64,000 nucleotides of DNA from assembly GCF_001700505.1 (NCBI RefSeq), contig NZ_MAPV01000093.1, positions 1-64,000 on the forward strand, in the 5' to 3' direction. Within the stretch, counting starts at the first letter, position 1. Each line of letters starts with the position of its first letter. The stretch comes from Streptomyces mutomycini (GTDB lineage Bacteria; Actinomycetota; Actinomycetes; Streptomycetales; Streptomycetaceae). The translations under genes were made by a program, and so were the position numbers. This document shows positions 1 to 8,389 of this stretch, in pieces. The notes beneath the pieces were generated by a model that was given only the letters and a program-made list of their open reading frames with translations, searched no databases and was not told the DNA's origin.

Positions 1-52
1 GCTCCCCTCCCCTCCCCCGTCTTCGCTCCCTCTCCGAAAGGCACACGCCGCC

Positions 53-1138
53 ATGATGCTCCGCAATGCCGCTGGGCGCCGCGCCGTCGCGACCGCCGCC
101 ACCGCCGTCTCCCTCGCCCTCGCTCTCACCGCGTGTTCCGGCACCACGAAGGACAGCGCGGAGAGCGGGAGCGCGAAGGCCGGCAGCTCCGCGAAGGCCG
201 ACCCGGACGCGCCGCTGAAGAAGGGCCTGAAGCTCGCCTTCCTGCCCAAGCAGATCAACAACCCGTACGAGAAGATCGTCGACGAGGCGGGCATCGCGGC
301 GGCGAAGGAGTACGGCGGCACGGGCAAGGAGGTCGGCCCGTCCGACGCCAACGCATCCTCGCAGGTCAGCTACATCAACACGCTGATCCAGCAGCGCCAG
401 GACGCGATCCTGATCGCTGCGAACGACCCGAACGCGGTGTGCGGCCCGCTCAAGCAGGCCATGAAGAAGGACATCAAGGTCGTCGCGTACGACTCCGACA
501 CCGCGAAGGACTGCCGCCAGCTCTTCATCAACCAGGCCGGCTCCGAGGAGATCGGCCGCAGTCTGGTGCAGCACCTCGGCGAGCAGATCGGCCACAAGGG
601 CAAGATCGCGATCCTGTCGGCCACGCAGAACGCGACGAACCAGAACACCTGGATCGAGTTCATGAAGGAGGAGCTGAAGCTCCCGGAGTACAAGGACATG
701 GAGCTGGTGAAGGTCGCGTACGGCGACGACGCGGACCAGAAGTCCTTCCAGCAGACGCAGGGCCTCATGCAGGCCTACCCGGACCTCAAGGGCATCATCT
801 CGCCCACGACGGTGGGCATCGCGGCTGCGGCGCGCTATCTGAGCGACTCCTCGTACAAGGGCAAGGTCGTGCTCAACGGGCTCGGCACGCCGAACCAGAT
901 GCGCAAGTACGTCAAGGACGGCACCGTCGAGCAGTTCTCGCTCTGGAACCCGCAGGAGCTCGGCTACCTCGGCTCGTACGCGGCCGCCGCGCTGGCTTCG
1001 GGGCAGATCACCGGTGCGGAGGGCGAGAAGTTCAAGGCGGGCAAGCTCGGTGAGTACACGATCGGCAAGGACGGCGAGGTCATCCTCGGCGAGCCGACCG
1101 TCTTCGACTCCAAGAACATCGACTCGTTCAACTTCTGA
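53..1138 (+). CDS. rhaS: Sugar (probably L-rhamnose) ABC transporter substrate-binding lipoprotein
   Basis: A 361-residue extracellular binding protein that would deliver a sugar to an ABC importer whose permease and ATPase genes lie left of the window. The N-terminus is a lipoprotein signal: basic start, hydrophobic run, then the lipobox L-T-A-C with Cys28 as the lipidated residue. The rest has the alternating alpha/beta pattern of type 1 periplasmic binding proteins of the CUT2/ribose-binding class (LIAANDPNAVC, VVAYDSD). ATGs lie at 53 and 56; a GAAAGG ribosome site at 36-41 fits either. The substrate is inferred from the rhamnose mutarotase gene 17 nt downstream, as in known rha operons. 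Ribose or another pentose or deoxyhexose is possible. Confidence 0.85.
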   Translation: MMLRNAAGRRAVATAATAVSLALALTACSGTTKDSAESGSAKAGSSAKADPDAPLKKGLKLAFLPKQINNPYEKIVDEAGIAAAKEYGGTGKEVGPSDANASSQVSYINTLIQQRQDAILIAANDPNAVCGPLKQAMKKDIKVVAYDSDTAKDCRQLFINQAGSEEIGRSLVQHLGEQIGHKGKIAILSATQNATNQNTWIEFMKEELKLPEYKDMELVKVAYGDDADQKSFQQTQGLMQAYPDLKGIISPTTVGIAAAARYLSDSSYKGKVVLNGLGTPNQMRKYVKDGTVEQFSLWNPQELGYLGSYAAAALASGQITGAEGEKFKAGKLGEYTIGKDGEVILGEPTVFDSKNIDSFNF

Positions 1139-1155
1139 CCGGAGGGCCCGGCTCC

Positions 1156-1470
1156 ATGCAGCGCGTCTGCTTTCTGCTGAAGGTCCGTGAGGACCGCAAG
1201 GACGAGTACCGCGAGCGCCATGCCGCGGTGTGGCCGGACATGCTCGCCGCACTGTCGGAGGCGGGCTGGCACAACTACTCGCTGTTCCTCCGCGAGGACG
1301 GCCTGCTGGTCGGCTACCTGGAGACGGAGGACTTCGACGCGGCCCGGGAGGCGATGGCGGCGACGGAGGTCAACGCGCGGTGGCAGCGGGAGATGGGCGA
1401 GTTCTTCGAGCAGCCGGAGGCCGCGGACGAGGTGATGGTCCCGCTGACCGAGGTGTTCCACCTGGCTTAG
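1156..1470 (+). CDS. rhaM: L-rhamnose mutarotase
   Basis: A 104-residue cytoplasmic dimeric alpha/beta-barrel enzyme that interconverts the alpha and beta anomers of L-rhamnose. Length and pattern are typical of RhaM/RhaU: it opens MQRVCFLLKV, has a conserved Arg/His-containing stretch (YRERHAAVWP) near residue 20, a central HNYSLFLRED strand, and a conserved MGEFFE helix near the C-terminus. A strong GGAGGG ribosome site at 1141-1146, 9 nt before the ATG, and the 17-nt gap to rhaS show it is co-transcribed with the transporter. This is the last gene of the rha unit in the window; a strong stem-loop follows. Confidence 0.9.
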   Translation: MQRVCFLLKVREDRKDEYRERHAAVWPDMLAALSEAGWHNYSLFLREDGLLVGYLETEDFDAAREAMAATEVNARWQREMGEFFEQPEAADEVMVPLTEVFHLA

Positions 1471-1588
1471 CGGGTCTCCGCCCCGGCGGACGCGGGCGGC
1501 CGGGGCGGACGGCGTTCAGGAGGCGGCGAGAGAGCCAGTATCTCCAAGATGGCTGTTCGACGTGTTCTGTCAGCCGCCACCGACAGGA

Positions 1589-1622
1589 CGGGCCCGGCGG
1601 GGGCGACACCCCGCCGGGCCCG
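1589..1622. terminator. Stem-loop terminator between convergent rhaM and VWA gene
   Basis: A perfect 14-bp GC inverted repeat (1589-1602 with 1609-1622) around a 6-nt loop, ending 11 nt before the VWA gene stop. It lies between two convergent genes, so it probably ends transcription from both sides. There is no U-run, which is common in high-GC actinobacteria. Confidence 0.75.
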
Positions 1623-1632
1623 GGAGTCCGTG

Positions 1633-3213
1633 TCAGCCGAGCTCGCCTTCGCCGTCGTCGCCCGGCGGTTCCTCCCCACCGCCGTTCCTGATCCGGTCGG
1701 CCCGCTCGATCGCCGTGGCGAGCTTCTCCACCGAGCTGTCCTCGGTGGTGGAGGCCAGCTTCCTTGCCCGCTCGGCGAGTTCGCCGAGTGCGGGCGCTCC
1801 CGGCAGGTCGCCGCCGCGCAGCGTGTCCGCGAAGTACGCGGCCACCGCGGTCACCTGGAGCCGTGCCGTGGCGCCGTCCCAGAGCTTCCCGCCGATCGCA
1901 CCGGTCGCCACCGCCCCGGTCTCCTCGTGCGCCTTCCGTGTCTTCGGGTCCAGCCAGCGCACGGTCGCCGTCGCCACATGGCCGGAGGCGCCCTCACGGA
2001 GGCGTACGGCGTAGAGCGCGGTCACCGTGTGGCCGGGGCCCACCTCGCCGCCGTCGACGCTGTCGTCCCGGAAGTCGTCGTCGGCGACCTTGCGGTTCTC
2101 GTAGCCGATCAGCCGGAACTGCTGGACGGTTTCGCGGTCGAAGGCCACCTGGGCCTTGGCGTCACGGGCCCGGAGTTCGACGTGGGCGGGGAGCTGGTCG
2201 ACGAAGACCTTCCTGGCCTGGGTCTCGTCCGCGATATAGGTGGTGTTGCCGTCGCCCTTGTTGGTGAGGCGTTCCATCAGCTCGTCGCCGTAGTCGCTGC
2301 CGACCCCGACGCCGAACAGGGTGATGCCGTACTCCTCACGTGCGCCCCCGATGCGTTCCAGGATCGCGTCGGCGTCCGTCTCCCCGGTGTTGGCGAGCGC
2401 GTCGGAGAGCAGGACGACGCGGTTGGTGGCGCCCTTGCGGTGGCCCTCGACCGCCTCCTCGTAGCCCCGCTCGACACCGGCTGCCACGTTCGTCGAGTCG
2501 GCGGGCTCCATCCCCTCGATGGCGTCCCTGACCTCGGTGCGGTTGCCCTGGAGCCGGGTCATCGGGAGCCGGGTCTCGGCCTCGTCGCTGAATGTGACCA
2601 GGGATACGGAGTCGTCGTCGCGCAGTTCGTCGGCGAGGATGCCCAGCGAGGTCTTCGCCAGGTCGAGGCGTCCGGGCTCGGACATCGACCCGGAGATGTC
2701 GACGACGAAGGTCAGTGCGGCCGGCGGGCGTTCGCCTGCGTCCTGGGCGGCCTTCGTGGCCAGCCCGACCCGCAGGAGCGACCAGTCGGCGGCATCGGAC
2801 CGGGCGCCGTCGACGCTGACCGCGAAGCCGTTGCCCTCCGGCCGCTCGTAGCCCTGGCGGAAGCTGTTGACGAACTCCTCCGGACGCACCGTGCCGGCGG
2901 CCGGCAGCTGCCCGTCGCCCAGGGTGCGGCGCGCGTATCCGTAGCTGGCGGTGTCCACGTCGAGGGCGAAGGTCGAGAGGTAGTCGGGCGCCACGCTCTC
3001 CCGGCTGCCGCTGTCCTTCGCCGCCCCGTCCGCTTCCTCCGTCCGCTCCGGCGCGGCGTACGGGGGCTGTTTGCCCCCGGCCGGCCCGCCACCGGTGCTG
3101 CGGTCGGCGGACGACTTGGCGCCGTCCGGACCCGAAGCGCTGCAACCGGTGATCAGGACCGCGCCCAGGAACAGGGCCAGCGCTCCCCTGTACGTCCTTG
3201 ACCTGTGTGCCAT
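1633..3213 (-). CDS. VWA-domain lipoprotein (YfbK-like)
   Basis: A 526-residue surface lipoprotein. The chosen ATG at 3213 has a G-rich ribosome site (GGGGGG) just upstream and gives a clean lipoprotein signal ending L-I-T-G-C, with Cys24 lipidated; an ATG eight codons earlier lacks this. A Gly/Ser/Pro-rich linker leads into a DUF3520/YfbK-type N-terminal region (YLSTFALDVDTASYGYARR) and then a von Willebrand factor A domain with an intact MIDAS (FVVDISGSMS, Asp-x-Ser-x-Ser). The C-terminal part matches the von Willebrand-associated C-terminal domain. It probably binds a protein or metal ligand at the cell surface; the role is unknown. It is transcribed alone, convergent with rhaM. Confidence 0.85.
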   Translation of the reverse strand: MAHRSRTYRGALALFLGAVLITGCSASGPDGAKSSADRSTGGGPAGGKQPPYAAPERTEEADGAAKDSGSRESVAPDYLSTFALDVDTASYGYARRTLGDGQLPAAGTVRPEEFVNSFRQGYERPEGNGFAVSVDGARSDAADWSLLRVGLATKAAQDAGERPPAALTFVVDISGSMSEPGRLDLAKTSLGILADELRDDDSVSLVTFSDEAETRLPMTRLQGNRTEVRDAIEGMEPADSTNVAAGVERGYEEAVEGHRKGATNRVVLLSDALANTGETDADAILERIGGAREEYGITLFGVGVGSDYGDELMERLTNKGDGNTTYIADETQARKVFVDQLPAHVELRARDAKAQVAFDRETVQQFRLIGYENRKVADDDFRDDSVDGGEVGPGHTVTALYAVRLREGASGHVATATVRWLDPKTRKAHEETGAVATGAIGGKLWDGATARLQVTAVAAYFADTLRGGDLPGAPALGELAERARKLASTTEDSSVEKLATAIERADRIRNGGGEEPPGDDGEGELG

Positions 3214-3339
3214 CGGTACCCCCCACGTCGTCGGCATCTGTTCATGTGACGTGCGGGGCGGCCCGGCGGAGTCGTCGGAAGCGTTGCGGAACGGTCTCGA
3301 TGACGCAACGACCGGGCCCGGTCCGGCAGGACATCGGTT

Positions 3340-4226
3340 TCAGGACACGATGTCCTTACGGCTGAACCCCCGGAAGGCGAGAGCGAACAGGATCAGGGCA
3401 TAGGTCACCGATACGGCCGCGCCCTTCACCATCCCGCCCCATTCGAGGTCGGGCTGGAGCGCGTCCGCCCATGCGAACTGCCAGTGTGCGGGCAGGAATT
3501 CGCGCCACGTCCCGAGTGCGGTGACCGCGTCGAGGACATTGCCGACGATGGTCAGCCCCACGGCGCCGCCCACCGCGCCGAGCGGCGCGTCCGTCTTCGT
3601 CGAGAGCCAGAACGCCAGCCCGGCGGTGACGAGTTGGGAGACGAAGACGAAGGCCACGACGAGCGCGAGGCGCGGCACGGTGTCCGAGCTGGTGAGCGCG
3701 CCCCCGGTCGGCAGCTTGAGCGGCCCCCAGCCGTACGCGAGGGCTCCCGCGCCCAGCGCGACGAGCGGCAGCAGCACCATGGCGGCGAGGCTGAAGCCGA
3801 GCGCCACGACGAGCTTGCTCCACAGCAGCCGGGCCCGTGGCACGGGCGCCGCGAGCAGGTAGCGCAGCGAGGACCAGCTGGCCTCGGAGGCCACGGTGTC
3901 GCCGCAGAACAGGGCGACCGGCACCACGAGCAGGAAGCCGGCCGAGACGAAGAGGCAGGTCGCCGCGAAGTTCGCCGCGGACTCCGTCGCGACGTCCATG
4001 AGGTTGATCCGCGAGCCGCCTCCCCCGCCACCCTGCTCATGGGCGGGGTGCCCCCGACCGCGAAGGCGATGATCAGGATGAACGGCAGGGCCGCGAGCAC
4101 CCCGCCCATGAGCAGGGTGCGGCGCCTGCGCAGCTGCCTCATCGCCTCCACACGAAGCGGCAGGGTGCGGCGGGCGTGGTATCCGGGGGCTTCGGCAAGG
4201 GCCTGGATCTCTGTTGCGGAGCTCAT
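3340..4226 (-). pseudogene. ABC transporter permease (ABC-2 type), disrupted by a frameshift near 4045
   Basis: Six-helix-type membrane permease that would partner the ATPase encoded immediately upstream. It starts at the ATG at 4226, which overlaps the upstream stop (ATGA), and its first ~58 codons read naturally (LPFILIIAFAVGGTP). That frame then turns into Arg/Ser-rich nonsense, while the frame ending at 3340 reads on as GGGGSRINLMDVATES and a typical permease with several hydrophobic segments (FVSAGFLLVVPVALF, ALGFSLAAMVLLPLVAL). Restoring one C to the CCCC run at 4045-4048 joins the frames into one protein of about 295 residues. The break coincides exactly with one arm of a perfect inverted repeat. 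It is either a true mutation or a sequencing error at a hairpin. Confidence 0.8.
4029..4119. repeat. Perfect 23-bp inverted repeat inside the permease gene
   Basis: Arm 1 is 4029-4051 and arm 2 is 4097-4119, perfectly complementary over 23 bp around a 45-nt loop. Both arms lie in coding sequence: arm 2 encodes the LLMGGV start of the first membrane helix, and arm 1 covers the point where the reading frame breaks. Such arms can form a long hairpin in single-stranded DNA. Confidence 0.9.
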
Positions 4227-7003
4227 GCGGATCCTTGGGAGATGAGGGTGAGGAAGGCGTCCTCCAGGCGGCGGTGCGGCCCGACGCCCGTCACCGGCAC
4301 GTCGAGACGGACCAGGTCCGAGACGAGTTGCGCGGCTGTGGCGCCGTCGAGACGGACCAGCAGTCCGTGTCCGTCGTCCAGGCGGACGGCGGAGCCGATG
4401 CCGGGGAGAGCTGCGACCTTCTCCGCGAGGGGTTCGGCCACCTCGGCGTCCGTGGTGACGAGCAGCATGTCGCCGGAGCCGGTGATCTCGGCGACCGGAC
4501 CGGCCTGGACGAGCTGTCCCCGGTCCATGACGACCAGGTGGGTGCAGGACTGTTCGACCTCGGAGAGGAGGTGGCTGGAGACGATCACGGTCCTGCCCCC
4601 GGCCGCGTACCGGATCATCACGTCCCGCATCTCGCGGATCTGGGGCGGGTCGAGACCGTTGGTCGGTTCGTCGAGGATGAGGAGGTCCGGCATGCCGAGC
4701 ATGGCCTGGGCGATGGCGAGGCGCTGCCGCATCCCCTGGGAGTAGGTGCGTACGGCGCGGGCCAGGGCGTCGCCGAGTCCGGCGATCTCCAGGGCCTCGT
4801 CGATGTGGGCGTCCTCGGTGGGCCGCCCGGTCGCCTGCCAGTACAGCTCCAGGTTGGAGCGGCCCGACAGGTGCGGGAGGAAGCCGGCGCCTTCGACGAA
4901 GGACCCCACCCGGGACAGCACGGGCGCTCCGGGACGGATCGCGTGCCCGAAGACCCGGATCTCTCCGGCGTCGGGGGTGATGAGCCCCATCAGCATGCGC
5001 AGGGTGGTGGTCTTGCCCGCGCCGTTCGGCCCGAGGAGTCCGAGGACCTGCCCCTTCTCGACCCGGAAGCCCAGGTCGCGCACGGCGTACCGGTCGCTGG
5101 ACCTGGCGTACTTCTTGGACAGGCCGGTGATCTGCAGCGGTACACCGGTCAGCGCCGGATCGGGCGCTGGGGTCGCCGTACGCCGGCGCGCGGTGAGCAG
5201 GAGGGCGGCGGCGATGACCACGGCGGCCGCGGGGAGTCCCCAGGTCCACCAGGGCATGGTGGCCGCGGCGGTCTTCACGGCAGGCGCCGTGGGCACCGTC
5301 AGCGCCCCGTCGTCGAGGGACACGGTGTAGGTCGCGGGCTCGGCGGGTGAGGCGTAGGCGAGGTCCGTCGCGGAGAGGACGAGACGGAGCCGGTGCCCCG
5401 CCTCGACCTCGTGGTCGACGGCGGGCAGGGTCAGCTCGACGGGCTTCCCCTGCTCCGCCGGGGTGAACCGGTAGGGGGAGACGAGCTGGGAGGGCAGCAC
5501 CTGCTGCTTCCCGTCCGGCGAGACGTCGTAGACCTTGCCGAAGAGCACCGCGTCGCCCTGGTCCGCCTTCACGTTCACGCGGACCGTGGGCGATCCGGTG
5601 ACGTGTACGGCGCTGTCCAGCGGGGCGGACTCGAAGCGCGCGTACTGCCCGGGGAAGTCGAGGGAGAGCCCGACGCCGAGCGAGGACAGCTGGGAAAGCC
5701 CGCCCCCGATGCCGGGGACGGCGGAGATGGACGGCGGGTTGGCCCCGGCGGGGTTGCGGAAGGTCTGGGTCTCCCCGCCGGCGGGGGCGTTCCGCCCTCC
5801 TCCGGCCGAGGCGCCCTGGCCTTCGTCCGTCCCGGGCTGCTGCCCGCCGCCCGTCATCGTGCCGCCCTGTCCGCCGTCGTCCGGGCGCTGCTGCCCGGCA
5901 CCGGTCAGGGTGATCTTCCGCCCGCCGCTGGTCAGTCCCGGGTAGGTGGCGCTGCTCGCGCCGCGCTTGAGGGCGGCGCCGTCGGTGGAGTCGACGCCTC
6001 CGGTCCGGGTCACCCGGAAGCCCGGCCCGGTGTCGGCGCCCTTGTCCTCCTTGAGGTACCGGTCGAACCAGTCACCGATCCGGCTCTCGACGCGGTCGCC
6101 CTCGTCGTCCCCTCCGTCGTGCCCGCCCGCGATCCAGTCGACGGACACGGGTGCGCCGTTGGCCTTGACGGCCTTGGCCATGGCGTCGGCGTGGCCGAGC
6201 GGGAAGAGCGAGTCGCTCTGGCCCTGGAGGATCAACGCGGGTACGTCGATCCGGTCGGCCACGGCCTCGGGGGAACGCTCGTCGAGCAGTTCACGCGCGG
6301 CGGCGTCCGGCTTGCCGCTGACCGCGACCCGCTCGTACATCTCGCACAGCTGCTTCTGGAACCTCTCGCAGCCACCGCCCGAGCTGACGAAGATCCCGGA
6401 CCAGAGCTTCTTGAACACCCCGTCCGGGAAGAGCGCGTCGGAGAGGTTCCAGTAGCTGATCACCGGGGCGATGGCGTCGACCCGATCGTCGTGCCCGGCG
6501 GCGAGCAGCGACACGGCGCCGCCGTACGAGGCGCCGGTGACACCGACGCGCGGGTCTCCCTTCGCGTCGAGCTCCACCTCGGGGCGGTCCGCGAGCCAGT
6601 CGATCAGCCCGGACACGTCCTTCACTTCGCCGTCGGGGGCGTTGAGCGTGATCTCCCCGGTCGTCTTCCCGAATCCGCGCGCGGACCAGGTCATCACGGC
6701 GTATCCGTCGGCGGCCAGCTTCTCGGCCTGGGCGCGCACGTCGTTCTTGCTGCCGCCGAAACCGTGCCCGATGAGGACGGCCGGCCGGGGCTCGGTGCCT
6801 CCGGACGTGAAGTACGAGGTGTCGACCGACACCCCGTTCATCTTCATCATCCGGTCCTGCCGGTGCACGGGCGGCGCGCTGTCGTCGGCGGTAGCGGTCC
6901 AGGTACCGGCACCCGCGAGCACGGCGAGGACGGCGACGACCGCGGCCCACCGGCCTCGGGTACGGGGCAGCCGGTGCCGCCACCGGGAAGTCGGGTTCTC
7001 CAT
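4223..7003 (-). CDS. Fusion of a secreted-type alpha/beta hydrolase (CocE/X-Pro dipeptidase-like) with an ABC ATPase
   Basis: A 926-residue two-part protein. Residues 1-~45 hold a signal/anchor segment. Residues ~50-580 are a CocE/NonD-type hydrolase with nucleophile Ser159 in GASYG, Asp264 in QSDSLFP and His295 in GGHDGG, followed by a jelly-roll-like domain. A membrane segment (GLPAAAVVIAAALLL, near residue 590) precedes a complete ABC ATPase: Walker A GPNGAGKTT, a signature variant YSQGMRQR, and Walker B LLILDEPTNGLDP. The topology would put the hydrolase outside and the ATPase inside. It is coupled by an ATGA overlap to the permease, so the two form one transporter. Similar fusions occur in Streptomyces; the substrate is unknown. 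An acylated peptide or antibiotic hydrolysed during export is one possibility. Confidence 0.85.
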   Translation of the reverse strand: MENPTSRWRHRLPRTRGRWAAVVAVLAVLAGAGTWTATADDSAPPVHRQDRMMKMNGVSVDTSYFTSGGTEPRPAVLIGHGFGGSKNDVRAQAEKLAADGYAVMTWSARGFGKTTGEITLNAPDGEVKDVSGLIDWLADRPEVELDAKGDPRVGVTGASYGGAVSLLAAGHDDRVDAIAPVISYWNLSDALFPDGVFKKLWSGIFVSSGGGCERFQKQLCEMYERVAVSGKPDAAARELLDERSPEAVADRIDVPALILQGQSDSLFPLGHADAMAKAVKANGAPVSVDWIAGGHDGGDDEGDRVESRIGDWFDRYLKEDKGADTGPGFRVTRTGGVDSTDGAALKRGASSATYPGLTSGGRKITLTGAGQQRPDDGGQGGTMTGGGQQPGTDEGQGASAGGGRNAPAGGETQTFRNPAGANPPSISAVPGIGGGLSQLSSLGVGLSLDFPGQYARFESAPLDSAVHVTGSPTVRVNVKADQGDAVLFGKVYDVSPDGKQQVLPSQLVSPYRFTPAEQGKPVELTLPAVDHEVEAGHRLRLVLSATDLAYASPAEPATYTVSLDDGALTVPTAPAVKTAAATMPWWTWGLPAAAVVIAAALLLTARRRTATPAPDPALTGVPLQITGLSKKYARSSDRYAVRDLGFRVEKGQVLGLLGPNGAGKTTTLRMLMGLITPDAGEIRVFGHAIRPGAPVLSRVGSFVEGAGFLPHLSGRSNLELYWQATGRPTEDAHIDEALEIAGLGDALARAVRTYSQGMRQRLAIAQAMLGMPDLLILDEPTNGLDPPQIREMRDVMIRYAAGGRTVIVSSHLLSEVEQSCTHLVVMDRGQLVQAGPVAEITGSGDMLLVTTDAEVAEPLAEKVAALPGIGSAVRLDDGHGLLVRLDGATAAQLVSDLVRLDVPVTGVGPHRRLEDAFLTLISQGSA

Positions 7004-7135
7004 GACTCGACCCTAAACGGAGCGGTCCGCCGGCCGGAGTGCCCCCGGGGTGAGGTGCACAGCATCCCTGGGAGGTACGGTCGGCCCTCCCCGTACTCCG
7101 CCTGCGGTACACCGCCGTCACGAAAGGGCCTTTAC

Positions 7136-7561
7136 GTGGACATCCGCATCCGCCCCGCCGCCACCGCCTCGGAGCTGCTCGCCGCCGCCCACCTCTACGA
7201 CGCCGAGCCCCGCCCCGAGTGGGCGGACCGCTTCCTCGCGGCCGGCGGCCATCTGATGCTGATCGCGTACGCGGGGGACTTCCCGGCCGGGTTCGTGTCG
7301 GGCGTCGAGATGCTGCACCCGGACAAGGGTACGGAGATGTGCCTGTACGAACTCGGCGTCGACGAGCGGTACCGCCGCCGGGGCATCGGGCGGGCGCTGA
7401 CGGAGGCCCTGGCAGCCGAGGCCCGGGAGCGCGGCTGTTACGACATGTGGGTCGGGGTGGAGCGCGACAACGAGGCGGCACTCGCCACGTACCGCTCGGC
7501 GGGTGCGGCGGACGACGGGGTGTTCGCCATGCTGACCTGGGAGTTCGGCGCCGAGCACTGA
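7136..7561 (+). CDS. GNAT acetyltransferase (AAC(3)-I-like)
   Basis: A 141-residue cytoplasmic acetyl-CoA-dependent N-acetyltransferase. The acetyl-CoA loop R-R-R-G-I-G-R-A sits near residue 83, preceded by the ELGVDE strand, with the C-terminal ERDNEAALATY motif. The pattern MCLYELGVDExYRRRGIG recalls AAC(3)-I family aminoglycoside acetyltransferases, but the substrate cannot be assigned from sequence. The GTG start at 7136 is chosen because an AAAGG ribosome site (7123-7127) precedes it and the family N-terminus begins there. The gene stands alone, divergent from the hydrolase-ABC unit. Confidence 0.8.
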   Translation: MDIRIRPAATASELLAAAHLYDAEPRPEWADRFLAAGGHLMLIAYAGDFPAGFVSGVEMLHPDKGTEMCLYELGVDERYRRRGIGRALTEALAAEARERGCYDMWVGVERDNEAALATYRSAGAADDGVFAMLTWEFGAEH

Positions 7562-7718
7562 ACGGCGGGCAGGCGGGTCGGCTGCACCCGGCCCGCCGGC
7601 TCGCGTGGCGCGGCCGGTGTGATCCGGTCCATCGACAGGTCCAGCACCACGGAGGCCGCGATGCTTGCCTGCCGACCGTCCCGCGCCGTGACCGGGGCCG
7701 TCGGGCGGGTCCGGGTGC

Positions 7719-8339
7719 TCATCCACCGGCCGCGACGGGGAGTGGCGCACCAAGTCCCGCAAGCGGAGTCTCCGCCGGGAGCAGCCGGGCCGCCTCGTCC
7801 GGATGACCCGCCCTGACGAGACCGTGGATCTCGTGGGCGAGCGGCGTGACGTCGGTGACGGAGACCAGCCACTCGTCCGCGTAACGACGTGCCGCCTCAC
7901 CGCTCAGTCCGAGCTGGAGGGAGCGGTACGGCAGAGGGTTCAGGCTGAGATCGCGCTCCGGATCCCACTGGACACGGCTGGGGCTGCGGCGCAGGCTGTT
8001 CCGCCAGGCGGCACGGTCGGGGTGTACGCCCCTTGCGTAATGGGAGAGTTCGGCGTTCTCCAGCGCCCACGCGAAGCCCTCGCGGCTGATCTCGACGGCG
8101 AGCACGGTCTCCTGTCCCTCCTTCGTGCCCCATCCGCAGCGGTACATCATCCACAGGAAGCTCGGCTTGATCCAGGTCATGCGGTCGCGCTTCCAGGCTG
8201 ACGGGAAGCGCCCGTCACGGGCGGCGGGCAGGCCGATGGACGGCTGGTACGCCTGGTAGACGGTGACCGTGGTGGCGGTGTGCTGGGCGCGGATCTCGTG
8301 CTGCGGTGTGGAGCGGATCTCGTGCTGCGGTGTGGACAT
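7719..8339 (-). CDS. DUF4291 family protein
   Basis: A 206-residue cytoplasmic protein of the DUF4291 family, whose function is not known. Characteristic stretches are VYQAYQPSIG, MTWIKPSFLWMMYRCGW and VQWDPERDL, all conserved in the family. The start at 8339 is chosen because the next codons form an 8-residue tandem repeat (S-T-P-Q-H-E-I-R twice) that leads into the conserved QAYQ segment. It converges with the GNAT gene and is read alone. Confidence 0.8.
   Translation of the reverse strand: MSTPQHEIRSTPQHEIRAQHTATTVTVYQAYQPSIGLPAARDGRFPSAWKRDRMTWIKPSFLWMMYRCGWGTKEGQETVLAVEISREGFAWALENAELSHYARGVHPDRAAWRNSLRRSPSRVQWDPERDLSLNPLPYRSLQLGLSGEAARRYADEWLVSVTDVTPLAHEIHGLVRAGHPDEAARLLPAETPLAGLGAPLPVAAGG
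8291..8336. repeat. 24-nt tandem duplication in the DUF4291 start region
   Basis: The unit 8291-8314 is repeated at 8315-8336, identical over 22 nt. It duplicates eight codons in frame just after the start codon, which suggests recent slippage. A start inside the second copy would give the unexpanded protein. Confidence 0.85.
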
Positions 8340-8389
8340 GACCCCAGGATGGCCGGGGCGGTGTGCCTCCTGCCACGGAATTTCGGGAG

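Noticed and set aside
5393..7135. Long plus-strand open frame antisense to the hydrolase-ABC gene
   Set aside because: Composition (Val/Gly/Arg/His-rich, no motifs) shows it is a GC-rich antisense shadow; only its 3' end from GTG 7136 is a real gene (GNAT).
7562..7718. GC-rich inverted repeats between the convergent GNAT and DUF4291 genes
   Set aside because: Only short, interrupted pairing was found, so it is not listed as a terminator.
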